From positions 170,344,274 to 170,408,273 of the forward strand of contig NC_067282.1 of NCBI RefSeq assembly GCF_020740795.1: DNA of 64,000 nt, read 5' to 3'. Within the stretch, counting starts at the first letter, position 1. Each line of letters begins with the position of its first letter. Source of the stretch: Apus apus. Lineage: Eukaryota > Chordata > Aves > Apodiformes > Apodidae. The translations under genes were made by a program, and so were the position numbers. The notes beneath the pieces were generated by a model, which saw only the letters and a program-made list of their open reading frames with translations, was not told the origin of the DNA and did no database searches. Positions 1-41,100 of the stretch are shown here, piece after piece.

Positions 1-29306
<29,306 letters not shown>

Positions 29307-29878
29307 CAGAAAGTCACTTCAGGGGGACATTCAGTAACAGAAGACAATTATGGTGCTAAATCCCTTTAAGAGGTCTCCAAGATCAAGGCTCAGATGCCGT
29401 ATAGCACTAGAAAGCACAGGAGGTCAGCCTGTCTGTTTCAAGGTTTAAATTAATTCATGCTTACTTTTGGAAAAGTTTAATTCTTCGTTAAGTAATTCCA
29501 TTCTAAACACACTATCATTAGCAACAGTATGAAAAATTGTGAGGGCCTTTCCTCCCCCCCACAGATAAAAAGCTGGGGAGATTTTTAAAACATGATTTAA
29601 ATGTTCTTCTCCATCAGCAGCTGCTGTTTGTGGGAAAAGCACAGAGTTAACTGCTGCTAACAGTGGTGTCCAGGTGACATTTTTTTAAAAAAAAACATTT
29701 GATGGGGCAGAGCAGGACACTGCAGCAGCTGTCTTGTCAGGTGGTTTGATCTGTCATGTCAAGGGACCTTTACCCTGCTGGCAGGAAGGGTGCGCTCTCC
29801 AGACACAGCACCGTTTCCATCTTTTTAACAAAATGCTTGTAGGAAGCTGCGTTGTTTGTGTCAACATCACTACCCGCT

Positions 29879-29906
29879 CCCCCCCCCCCCCCCCCCCCCC
29901 CCCCCC
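29879..29906. repeat. C28 homopolymer
   Basis: Twenty-eight consecutive C on the + strand, in the GRIP1 3' UTR. The exact length is uncertain because such runs are error-prone in sequencing and assembly. Confidence 0.9.
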
Positions 29907-30836
29907 TTTGGTATGTTCTTTTAGAAGCTATGGTATTCCCTATGCAATGAACTGTTTCATGGTATGTCTGGCAACCTGTGGCAATTTTTAAGCAGAGACC
30001 TTTTTAGTGAGATAAAACCTCTAAAGGAGGATTACTGACAAGAATAATGAGTTCAGGCAGATTAGAAAGATTTTAAAAGAATGACCTTTTTTAACTGTCA
30101 CTGGATGACTGATACAAAAGCTCCTTAATCATTCATAAACCTGTAAACTTGTACTGTCACACGCGAGCTTTTTAAGTCAATTTCTCAAAGGGCCAAGAGT
30201 CCCATTTAATATGCTTGATTTTCAGCCATGTTTATGATAAACATTACCCCCTGCAACATGTTTTTAGAATTTAAAATTGTAAATATATTTTACAAACACA
30301 TCACACAAATTCTCTCCTCTCCCCTCTCCACCTAAGCAATAAAATACTGCCAGTTGCTCTATAGGCTCACCAGCAGCTGCTTTGGTTTATTTCGGTACTC
30401 AAGTTGTTCTTGGTAATTATTGTTATTGGTGAATATAAAGATACTGGATTTGTACATTTGTAGAGTCTCCATATCTAAGCAAATCACCTTACAGAGTTGT
30501 TTCTGGTCAATTTAAACTGTTTAACTGTATCCCTGTTGCTGTTTCCAGTATATGAACAAGCTCACCTGCCCTGCACACACAAGCTTCTCTGGTTTCTATT
30601 TCAGCACTGCCAGAAAAGGTCAGGAGGACATTCAATGCTGAATCATGTTAAAAAAAAAAAAAAAGGTTCATGAATCACTTAAATATGTATTTTTATTTGT
30701 AACAAATAAGTATTAAACTGTAAAGTATTTTTGTACAAATTTAATACTTTAATAGCATGATATTTATCGTCTATGTTATGTTTTTTTGAAATCCAAACTG
30801 TTGCAGATATTTGTATGGAAAAACTGTATAAATTGA

Positions 30837-30842
30837 AATAAA
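30837..30842 (+). terminator. GRIP1: Polyadenylation signal for GRIP1
   Basis: A canonical AATAAA about 1.5 kb past the stop codon. It follows a T-rich segment and is followed by ACAGTGATTT. The alternative upstream AATAAA at 30338-30343 would give a roughly 1.05-kb UTR. Confidence 0.6.
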
Positions 30843-31015
30843 CAGTGATTTAAAGACATTGAAGATGAGTTAGCATTTTTCTGCTTTATATTTTTCCCAC
30901 TTTTTTTCCCCTCAGTTTTAGCAAAAATACCATGTTCATATTTATGTTACACTTTTTTCCTGCCATATGCATAAAAAAATAAATTGTTAAAAGTAATTAA
31001 GCAAGTTGTCCAAAT

Positions 31016-31021
31016 TTTAAT
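31016..31021 (-). terminator. HELB: Possible HELB polyadenylation signal (ATTAAA)
   Basis: TTTAAT on the + strand is ATTAAA on the - strand, about 670 bases past the HELB stop. A canonical AATAAA on the - strand exists further on at 30692-30697 and would make the HELB 3' UTR overlap that of GRIP1. The choice cannot be made from sequence alone. Confidence 0.35.
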
Positions 31022-31688
31022 ACAATTTGTCTGATGTTGATTAAACATTCAGCTTACTAACCTCAAACATTACAATCCAGCAAGTCACACAGTACACAAA
31101 GAAGCCTGAAAATGGACTGGTACTTGAACTCTCTGACTTGGAATTTTGCTTTTCTTACCAAAAGCATTATCAGCATGTAACTATGAGCTAAAGCAGCAAG
31201 TTCTAAAATCTCTTTCAAGTCCAAAGCGGAAAAAAATTTGTATGTAACTGATGGGCAAATTTCTTGCTCTATTTATAACAAGATTAAAATCCATAATCCA
31301 TTAAAGCTTCATGCCCATAAATCTATCACATTAGAAAAAAGTAAAGTCCCCTTTGCAAACTTTTTTTTTTTTTTCATTCCGGAGCAAACTGAAGTTTGGG
31401 CACATCAGTTTTGGTTTTTTTTAAGGAAATGTCTGAATCCTGTAAGACGCTTAAGTTAATTTTTCACCAAAACAAAAGAATTCTATGACTTTTGATGACT
31501 GACACCAAGGACTCTCCCACTAAAAACAGATCACTGAAAAGGCTCGCTGTAAAACAAGCTGTTCTTTGTAGAACATGCAAATACAGAAGAGCCTTTGAAA
31601 ATCATCTACATACCCAGCTGCCCCATTCCAAAAATCTTGAATAAAACAGATCCAAGAAAAGTTCCTCACATAGGCAGCTACTTGTTTG

Positions 31689-32198
31689 TTAGCTTTTGAA
31701 AAGCTTCCTAGGAGTTGGTTGTCCCAAAGTTAGATTCTTAAGTCTGGAAGACCCAAGAGGGGAATCTTCTGCTGCTGAACTCTGTGCAAGACTTTGTCTT
31801 TTACATGGACTTTGCTGCAAAATGCCCATCTGCCCTTCCTTACTGAGAACCAGAGACCCTTTCTCTTCGATCAAGTCACTTGGAGGTTCAGATGGGCCAG
31901 GAGCACCTTGAGATACAGAAACAGACAGAGTCTCAAGCTCTTGATTTTGCCAGCGCTTTGTCAGGGGAAAGGAAGTTTGTTTGGGACAGCTGCTTGTTTC
32001 TGTGATTGCCTCTCTCAACAATCTCCGCAAGCGAGTTTTTCTGGGAATGTTTCTGTTAGTGACTGCCCTCCTGAGGTGCGGCTCTTCAGATACAACATAG
32101 ACTCGGGAGCGCCCCCTCGTCACGGCGGTGTACACGTGCTGCCAGTGCTGACGGCCAGGATTGCCAACCACGTAGACAACAGTTTTTTCCTCAGACCC
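31689..32198 (-). CDS. HELB: HELB exon 12, motif VI and C-terminal tail
   Basis: Acceptor ACATGTTTCAG. Reads [39 protein letters not shown] (motif VI with Arg finger), then a Ser/Pro-rich tail ending [20 protein letters not shown] and TAA at 31691-31689. The end SSRLxNLxL..xPRxLFK is shared with human, whose tail controls cell-cycle localisation. Confidence 0.97.
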   Translation of the reverse strand, partial: GSEEKTVVYVVGNPGRQHWQHVYTAVTRGRSRVYVVSEEPHLRRAVTNRNIPRKTRLRRLLREAITETSSCPKQTSFPLTKRWQNQELETLSVSVSQGAPGPSEPPSDLIEEKGSLVLSKEGQMGILQQSPCKRQSLAQSSAAEDSPLGSSRLKNLTLGQPTPRKLFKS

Positions 32199-35100
32199 CT
32201 GAAACATGTTTAAGAATGCCTTATCAAAGTAAGATCTCCAGTAAGTAGTTAAAAAAAAACAACCACAAAATAACAAACAAACGTATAAGAACAAGGAAAC
32301 TGGAGACAACTGAGGATGCTCAAAAATATTTTCTATCCTGCAGTCAAGGAATTTTAGTTTCAAGAAAGCTTGTCTCTTCATGTAAAAATACAATGCATTA
32401 CCAAGATAAAGCCATGAGAAAGTTTCATCAGCTCATAGCTACTTTTTTTTATTACCTGAAATGTGTGAATAGTTCTGGCCCATGCATGTTTTATATGACA
32501 TAGCTTCTTCAGTGCCTTATACCTCACAGTGAAGGTGGAGCCGTACGTGCTACTGATGGTCAGTAAACGCTGCTTATCAACTTCTACATCCTAAAGAAAC
32601 AGCACAAGAACACTCAGCACTGACCTTGTCTCAGCAGTTTGATCGATGTCTGTACATCTGCCTTTGTCCCTGCGCTTGCCTCCCTGAAACTGCAATAGCT
32701 GCAATGTCAACCAAGTGGAACAGCTTCAGAAGATACTTAAAACCCAAAAGATTATTACCTTTCACCAACTACTGTCAAGGAAAATAGTTTCCCTGTACGT
32801 GGCCTACCCTAACTCCTGTTTAGTAAGAAAAAGCTTTTTTAAGTTTTAGCTCCCAGAAAACTTGGATTATCCTAGGGTACAGTGAAATAATAGCAGTGAG
32901 GCCATTCAACAATTTGTTGCCACAAACAGGAAAGAGCCTACTCTCTCCTGCCAACCCCGTATGATCCCCCTTTCTCATTCACAAATATTGGTACTTTCAC
33001 TGGGTCCTTTCCTGAGTCAGCTCAACTCACTGAATCCAGGAGAAAAATACAGAGTTTTGTGCTGCTGTATTTTTTGGTCAGCTTAGTTTGCTGCTAAAGA
33101 ACCGTAGATGTAACATTAGCTTTATTCTTTACTTAAGGCTGTGTTTCTACCTATATCCAAAACATTATATGTTACAATCGCAGTAGAGTATTTACAGAAT
33201 TGATTTACACTGGACACGAGCAGACCAACTGAAACTACAGAAATGCCCAGTTTGTTTTTTTTTTAACTTGCTATTGCAAGTTTGCCTCTTTCTTGCTTTT
33301 CCCATGATACTTTAGCAGAAGAACTAAGTTAGTTTGTGTTATGGACTAAAATTTTGAAGTGTGAATTGTTTTGCTCTGGGGAGTCAACAAAGACTGAATG
33401 GGTAACCCTTGGGGCTTTGACAAAAGGACTTACCTTTGTAATGAAAAATATGTCTCCATTGCAGAGTCGCTTGTCCTCTTCAGCAGGGTGTGCAGTGAGG
33501 GGGGTTTCTCCACCTTCATGTACATTAGGATCCCCTCTGAAATTAGAGTCTGGCAAGAGATCCTTGAGATACGTATTCCGCGTGCAGGAGATCTTGTCAT
33601 CAATTTGGAATAAAAGTCGGTTTTTATGGTCTCTAGGTCAGAGAAAGAAAAAGGGAGAAACCTATTTACAAACTACGTATTTAGAATCTCTCAGTATTTT
33701 TTCCTCTTTCCCTCACTATACTTGGGTCATATTAAAAACCTTAACAATGTTCTAAACAGTTAAGTCAACTCACATTTAAAAGGTGTTTCTTGAACTTTTG
33801 TAAAACCTTTTGGTAAAAACCAGTAATATGCAGTAGCACCACAATGTTCCTTCCAAAAACATTCCAGAATCTGTTTAGAAATACAGTGGTAAAAAATAAT
33901 TCACCTTGTGGGTTTTTTTCAAGTTGCTTTTACATCAATTTTGAATATTCAACAGTAACTCAAAATCTTGGATTTCACATAATGACAATTCAAACAAAAA
34001 CCAAACATTTAGTTTAATGTTATCTCTGTTCACAGTCCAGGTTGAGTGCAAAGAACCCACCAAAGATTATTATATGCATTTTTTCTAACATAAATAATCA
34101 GATCTAGGTAAAACATTAAAGGTTTTACAATCTTGTTTTAGGTTGTTGACCTGATGAACACTTCCAAAACGATGTGAGATTGTTCGAAGGAAAAACTGCA
34201 CAACACCAGCTTACCTGGTTGGATGGTTTGAATAGTGTCGGCAACAAAGTTCATTTATTATATCACAGTCTTGCCTACAACATACAAAACAAGAACATGA
34301 ACAAAATAGTTATGTACAAAAGATAAAATTACATGCAATGTCACAAAGGCATTAATTTATAAATAATGGACAAAGCCCGTTTTAGCAATGATGACCTTCC
34401 TCCAACAATTTAAAGGAATCACCCATTCTAAGTTTAGAAGATAGAGCAGTAAAGGAACAGTTTTCTCTAAATACCATTGAAAGTGAGGCAAAGATGTTTG
34501 CAATGCACATCTAGGTTAGCTAGATTTATTTCTAAGATAAAGAAGAAAACTGAAGAAAAACTAAAGCCTGGATACATTACTTCCTGTCTGTGGATGTATT
34601 AAAAATAATCAGAAGATTTATTTGCTTTTTAAAGACCTGAAATTTTAACTTTCAAATGCAGATTAAGTACCTATAAATACATTCTAGAAGAATCTTACAT
34701 GGAAATCATTAAGAACAGTACTGTACCTGAATGCAGGCTGGAGAAAGAAAATTTATTTCAGAGCTACTGAGCATTCACAACAAACAAGTGAACTAGCTAA
34801 AATGTACACATCTCTTATCTGCACGTTAGTAACCTGTAACAAGTGGGTGTTTTTTCAATTGCTGAAAAAAGGTTCTTTGGAAATCAAAGTGGAAGAGTTG
34901 CTTCTCAAGTAGCCTTTTGTGCAGAAGTGTAAGTTTATGGACTACTGGACATTACACTGATCCCATCAGCATTTCTGTGAGGCCATCCATACTGTTCACG
35001 CTCCTGTAATGGTTCACACTATCACTGATTACCAACCTTTCCAATCTTCAACGTATGTTAGAGCCCTACACCCCACCCCTTCTTATATGACAAGTATTGT

Positions 35101-38100
35101 GCTTCCAAATATCCATACGCCAGTCAGCAAACACCACTGTCCAGCAGGAGCACTAGTACCCATCAGTTTATATGATTAAGTCTGACCCTTGTCACGTGAT
35201 CAAAATAGACATATCTTCTGTTACTTGGTCAGTGTCCACCTGTGACAGAAGCTTATGTTTATATATTCCATCATGTACCCTGAAATTCTGCCATCTGCCA
35301 CGATGGGATACATTTGAATATGGAGATTTCTTTGCATTGTGCGGGTTCCTCCTGCAGTCAAGCCCTCACATTTTGTTTCTGAAGAACACTACACTGTTAG
35401 CAGACACTAGAGTATGGAACCTACTAAAAACTGACCACTTACATCCATTCTTTGCTTCTTTACCATACACAGTACAGATGAACATGAACACAAAGGCAGA
35501 AAATATGTTGCAAAATAACATTCAGCTTATAAAAAATGAAGCAACTCTCCATGGAGAGACTGGGGGCAACCAGAAGGTAACATCACACCTTGCCTGTTGT
35601 TCTCTCTAGTAATTTTATGATATTACCACTAGTCTCTTCAACTCAACACTTCCAGCTATTTTTAGATTGTGGCAAGGGCTTTTTCAATCTGCCTGCATTC
35701 CACATTACCTTCTGAAAGCAATGAACTGTGACTGTTTGGCATCCTGCAATCCTGGTCCTCTTTCAAGTAAAGTCTTTATGGCAGTCTGCAGATCTGTTTT
35801 AGAAGACATAAAAGGTAAGGTACAAAAACATGCAGAACAATTACTTTAAGAAAGAAAAGCATAAATCAGTATGAAAATTCCTTTGTTTATTTCTTGCTTC
35901 AATGACATTTCAACTTGTTTAAAATGACAACAGAAAAAAACACATCACAAAAACACACCTCTTCACTCCCGCCCTAAAAAAAATACACCACAAAACATCC
36001 ATATATATACTCCCCCACTAAAAGTATCATGCAGTTATCTCACTATTACAATCTGAGAGACAAGAGTGATACGGAAGGATAGAAATTCTTATTTCCCTGT
36101 GTTAAACAGCTACCTGCTGTGTATTCCATGCAATATAAGGTTCTGATACAGCACATTAAAGAGGTAAAGATAAAGCATTGTTAGGTCACAGACCTATACA
36201 TTTAGATTTCACAGAATAAATCTGATTTTAGTATTCTGCTTGCTAAATAAGTTACTATAGTACGCTACGGTGATAATATTAGCACTATTTTTTTCTACAT
36301 CCTCCTTGAAGCTTCTTGATGCATATAAAGTAGAAGTCACTCAGTCCACTTATCCATTAAATAAAGGTAAAAAATGGCCCTAGCCCTGACTCCAAAGTAT
36401 TTTTAAACAGTGGTGTCCCTTCTGTTTCCATTTTCCTAACTTGATTCTAGAATTGGGTGCACATTCCTGTCCAACACGCCATTCTGTTACAGCTGCTGTT
36501 TACTCAAATGATTCACCTCTGAAAAGTTAAATCTGTTGTGTTTTGGCAGCTCCAGCTACACCATGAAAAGGACAATCACATTTGATGACACTGGTGGAAG
36601 CTTTATCACTCCCATTTCAAAACATAACTGGTGTGCTGGAGCTCTACAGAGTATCCTTCTGCACTTACTGGGTCTTGCCATGTGCAGCTACAGAAGGCAA
36701 AAGGTAAACTATGATTCTAGCACTTAAATTTATACCATAAACAAAACCAGACTAAAAATCTTCCCAAAGTGTTTGTTTCAGCTAAACAGTCTATGCTTTA
36801 CCAAAGGGAAAGTCAAGATGACAAGACGGTACACACATACTCTTGCTATCTGCACCAACAGGCAAAGCAATAAGAATGAATTTCTTCTCCGGGCTTGGCA
36901 TTGTCATTTCCTCATTCCAATCAGAAACTTCCAGCACCTCATCAAATTCAGGAAACCTCCGGTGAGAGATTCTTGACCACAGCAGTGGTGAGAAAACAGA
37001 GAAGAAAAATTATTTCCAGTTAAAGAATTCCACTGTATCATCATCTGCATCAGCCTGGAGTCTGCCATTTATAAATTCTTGGTCATTTACACTACATACA
37101 CCAAAAACTCTTCCTTCTGAGCATAACTTGATTTCACACGTAGAAACTGGGTAATTTATTCTCTAAAACCTTCTGCACTGCAGAAGATACTTAGTATTAC
37201 CTATGCAGTTCTCATGGGAGCAAACTGAAGTGACACAGAAGTGTTATGGAACAAAATGGGGAGAGTATTGTAAAAGATTTACTAATTGTGGAACATCTTG
37301 CAAATGTTCAGAATATTCTCAAATTCCAATCAACATCAAAAGGTCTTGGGCATTCAGACCTAGATTTTGTTGTCTGAGGTTTAAAAAAGAAATCATGCAC
37401 TGACAGTAAACAGGATTATTTCCAGACCAAAAGTAATGCAAATGCTGGAAACACTTAGAGGTTTCTAGGTATTAATACATCAAAATATAAACTATGATTT
37501 AATGGCCCTTGACATCTAAACTCTCAATGCAATTCAGCCTGTTTTAGCTGTTGCCACACTTACCAGCAATGTATTTAAAACATCCTTTTTAGAGAAGCAA
37601 CTTTGAGACATTTCAGAAGACAAAGTTATTTGTGCATGCACAACTCATTTGAAAACAACAGAGTATTTCATAGTGAAATACGTCCCATGGAATTCAAGAG
37701 TATTCCAGCACACACTTTTTTTTTGTCCAATACACATACACTCTTGGGAAAATCTGGGGCTTTTGTTGTTGTTTTTTTTGGGGTTGTTTGCTTTTAAAAC
37801 AAGCCTTACTGATTTAGTGTAAGAAACTGTAACAGAAGCAGTACTAAGAATCAAAACTGGATGCACTACTATTTTGCAAATAAAGGACCAGGCCTACTAC
37901 AAGCATATTTCCTGCATCCATAAGAAAATCCTACCTTGTTGCATTATCTATAATTAGTTGTGATTCAGCTCTGTGATTAGTTCGCAGTTCCATAGAAAAA
38001 CCTTTTGGTTTTAGGCCCTCAAAGATATCAGCAAACATGTTTCCTGGGTCTATGCTTGGCAGCTGCCTAGTATCACCTAAACAAAATGGAAATTATTATT

Positions 38101-41100
38101 TGAGAAGCAGTAAGAGATCAGCTGTTAAAAACTGTCTTGAAAAAAAACCCAACACTGGAATTAGTAAATACTCAACCCTTCACATAGTAACATGTTTTCT
38201 CAGTATCAATTATGTGAAATAAAACTTTCAAGAATCTAAGAAACTCTGGGGAATCAGACTGTAGTGTATTTTCCATTTTTCATATTCCTCACTCAGTAAT
38301 GCTCTACTAGCAGGTGCAGATCACACTGCATGATGAACACTGACAGTGATCACATCTTACACAAGCATATTTCTAAAGTTACAAATTGGAAAACAAATGC
38401 CATCAATGGCCTGCCAAAAAGCAAACCTCTGAAAAAGATTTTGATTTTACAATTCTTTGTTTTCCTTTCTGAATTAAAACAAGGTGATTCCAGCATTAAA
38501 AATTACATGAATCCTCCCTTCTAGCAAGTGATTAATACACTAACACTAGCTTTTTTAAATTTAAGGAAATCAGAAAAGTTTTGCAGTTCTAAGGTGCAAT
38601 AAGCTACCACATGGGAGTCATTAATACTTTCAGAATTAGACAAAACACTGCTGAACAGAGGAGGGAGATCCTTTCATACTGGTAGCAGAGATGGAAAACT
38701 GCCTATCGCATCTGACCTTATGAATAAGCAGAAATCTCCAAATCCCGGACAGTGCAACAGTCAAGAATTGTTAAGAAACTCAGTGAGACCAATGGCAGTT
38801 CTGCTACTTGGACTGTAGATTGTGTATTATTAAATACTGTGCAATGCTGAATTTGCTGTGTCACTTACCTAGAATAATAAGTTTGGCAAGCTGGGCATGC
38901 TCACACAAGAGTTTTAAAACTAAACTAAGAACGTGTACAGACACCAAACTTCCCTCATCCACAACCAGAATCGTCACAGTACAAAACTTCCATGGCTGTA
39001 CTTGTTCACTCCGCCTCCATGTTTTAAAACTATAGATGATCTAGAAACAAATTAAAATAAATCAAGCTCTGACACTGATCAACTGTAAAGAAATGCCTTA
39101 TAAAGGCAGCCAGGGTGTTGTATCCAATTCTGTATTTAGAGCTATTATCTGAAATTCTGAACTTGAACCTAAGTTCAATAACAAAGAGCTGGCTTTGTAC
39201 TTTTTTTCTTTAAAAAATTGTACAATATTTGACAGTAACTAAGAAAACACTGTGAATTAAATTTATCTCATTATTCAACCCCAAGCTACTGATCTCTTCA
39301 TGTATGTGAAGGCATCAATAGGACCACTAGAAAACAGGACACTAGAAAACAGCTCTGCCATCTAGAAAGGATTTCTGTCTTAAAAAAACAACAACGTGAG
39401 AAGCTAAAAAGATCAGATGCCCTGGAAAGGCACAAATTTGAGATGTGCATAAGAAGGGAAAAAAAAAGTTACAGCAAATAATTTACTTAAACTGGAAGAG
39501 GTTAGATTTAGATTAGACATTAGGAGGAAATTCTTTAGTGCAAGGGTGGTGAGACACTGGAACAGGTTGCTCAGGGAAGTTGTGGATGCCTCATCCCTGG
39601 AAGTGTTCAAGGTCAAGCTGGATGGGGACCTGAGCAACCTGATCCAGTGGGAGGTGTCCCTGCCCATGCAGGGGGGTTGGAACTAGATGATCTTTAAGAT
39701 CCCTTCCAACACAAACCATTCTATGATTCTATGATTCAAATAACTGATTTATGATTCCCCAAAATATAACACTGACTGTCAAATGCTGAGAAGCTGTACC
39801 TAACCATTATCATTAATAGCTATACATTTCACACGGGAAGTTCAGTAACAAGCTTCTTTTTCCAAAACAAGAGTGGACAGTGTCAAAAGGTCTTTCAGAA
39901 AAAAAACAAAAACAAAAAACCAAAAGACAACAACAACAAACAAACAAACAATCCTTACCTGATGCAGTGTATACGCAGGGAGCTTAGTTTTTTCACTCAA
40001 AAGGCTTGCTGCCCTCCCTGTAGGTGCAGTAAATAATACATTCAAATATTTTTTGGTGTACATATTCTCTGACTCCAAATTATGATCAAAGGTATTCCAC
40101 TCTTCAGATGCATCCAGGTCTTCTTCAAAGTCTTTAGAAGCAGCTTCCACTTCTTTTTCCATCTGCTTTAAGTGTCGAAAAAGGCAGCTAACTACCGTAC
40201 TCTTCCCACAGCCTCCTTTTCCACTTATGATTGTGACAGGATTAGAACAAATCTTTTCCATAGCAATCACCTGATCTGAGTCTACCTCAGCTTTGCTTTG
40301 GGTACCAGATGTAGACCCCACTTCCTTTTCAGAAAAGTGATTTTCACCATTATGATGGTCCAGACTGTTTTCATTCTGATGTTCCGTTTCATGAGCCTGG
40401 GTAACATTCATTTTGTTGTCTACCGTTTCTCCTGATGTCTCAGAAACATTAAATATCTTTCTCACATCAGCATCCAGTTTCCACGAGTGGTTTGATAGAA
40501 GGTCACCTATATACATTGCAATGTCTTTTTCAGATTTGTAAAGATGAGGCAGAAACACTAGTTTTTTCTCCTTAATCACTATGTTCTCATCTTTCAAAAA
40601 TTCAAGAGACTGCCAAACGTGCTCAATGGACATGTCTTTAGATACAAAACGAGCTAATTCATCTTGATCTTCATAAGTGTGTCCCATTTCTCTACATTGC
40701 CTCTTGAGTTGATCATACAGAATTAATGCATTCTTCTGCAAGTCAGGAATCTTCCAGAGGAGATGCTCACACTGACAGAAGGCAGCCCACGTTGCCTCAC
40801 AGTAAGAAAGGTTCAATTCCCTATGGGTAATCTTCCCCCCAAAAGAATAAAAGCAAACGATATATATTTATTTCAGAACATGCTAGTCTTTTGCTGAGTA
40901 ACATTCCTCTTAGTAAATACAAACTGCAATTCAGAGGATGGAATTTGAATTGATGTTTTTTCCATCACATATTAAGTTGAAATACTTTTCAAGCTGTATG
41001 AAAGCAAGGTATTTAAAAGTAAGATAGAATGCTAATTCCCCTCAGTGGCCCTTCTTTATAAAAGAGAAACTTTAAAAATAAAAACCTGGAGCAGAAATTT

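Larger units (their letters stand above)
29307..30860 (+). other. GRIP1: GRIP1 3' untranslated region (approximate end)
   Basis: AT-rich sequence following the stop codon, with no coding signal. It contains a C28 homopolymer (29879-29906), an early AATAAA at 30338-30343, an A15 run (30650-30664) and a second AATAAA at 30837-30842. The end is placed about 20 bases past the last signal. A further AATAAA at 30978-30983 could give a longer form. Confidence 0.7.

Noticed and set aside
32199..32393. 65-residue N-terminal extension of the HELB last exon frame
   Set aside because: It is intronic. The TTTCAG acceptor at 32204-32199 joins in phase with the preceding exon to give HTFQGSEE.
35172..35609. 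145-codon + strand open frame
   Set aside because: It lies inside HELB intron 8 on the opposite strand, with no recognised similarity.
38077..38160. Possible additional HELB exon next to exon 6
   Set aside because: The frame and the human-like continuity from LIIL to GDTRQLPS need no extra exon.
39842..39958. Extension of the HELB exon 4 frame by 39 residues past TLHQ
   Set aside because: This is intron read-through. A clear GTAAGG donor at 39958 joins in phase to the next exon, as in human (TLHQ then IYSF).
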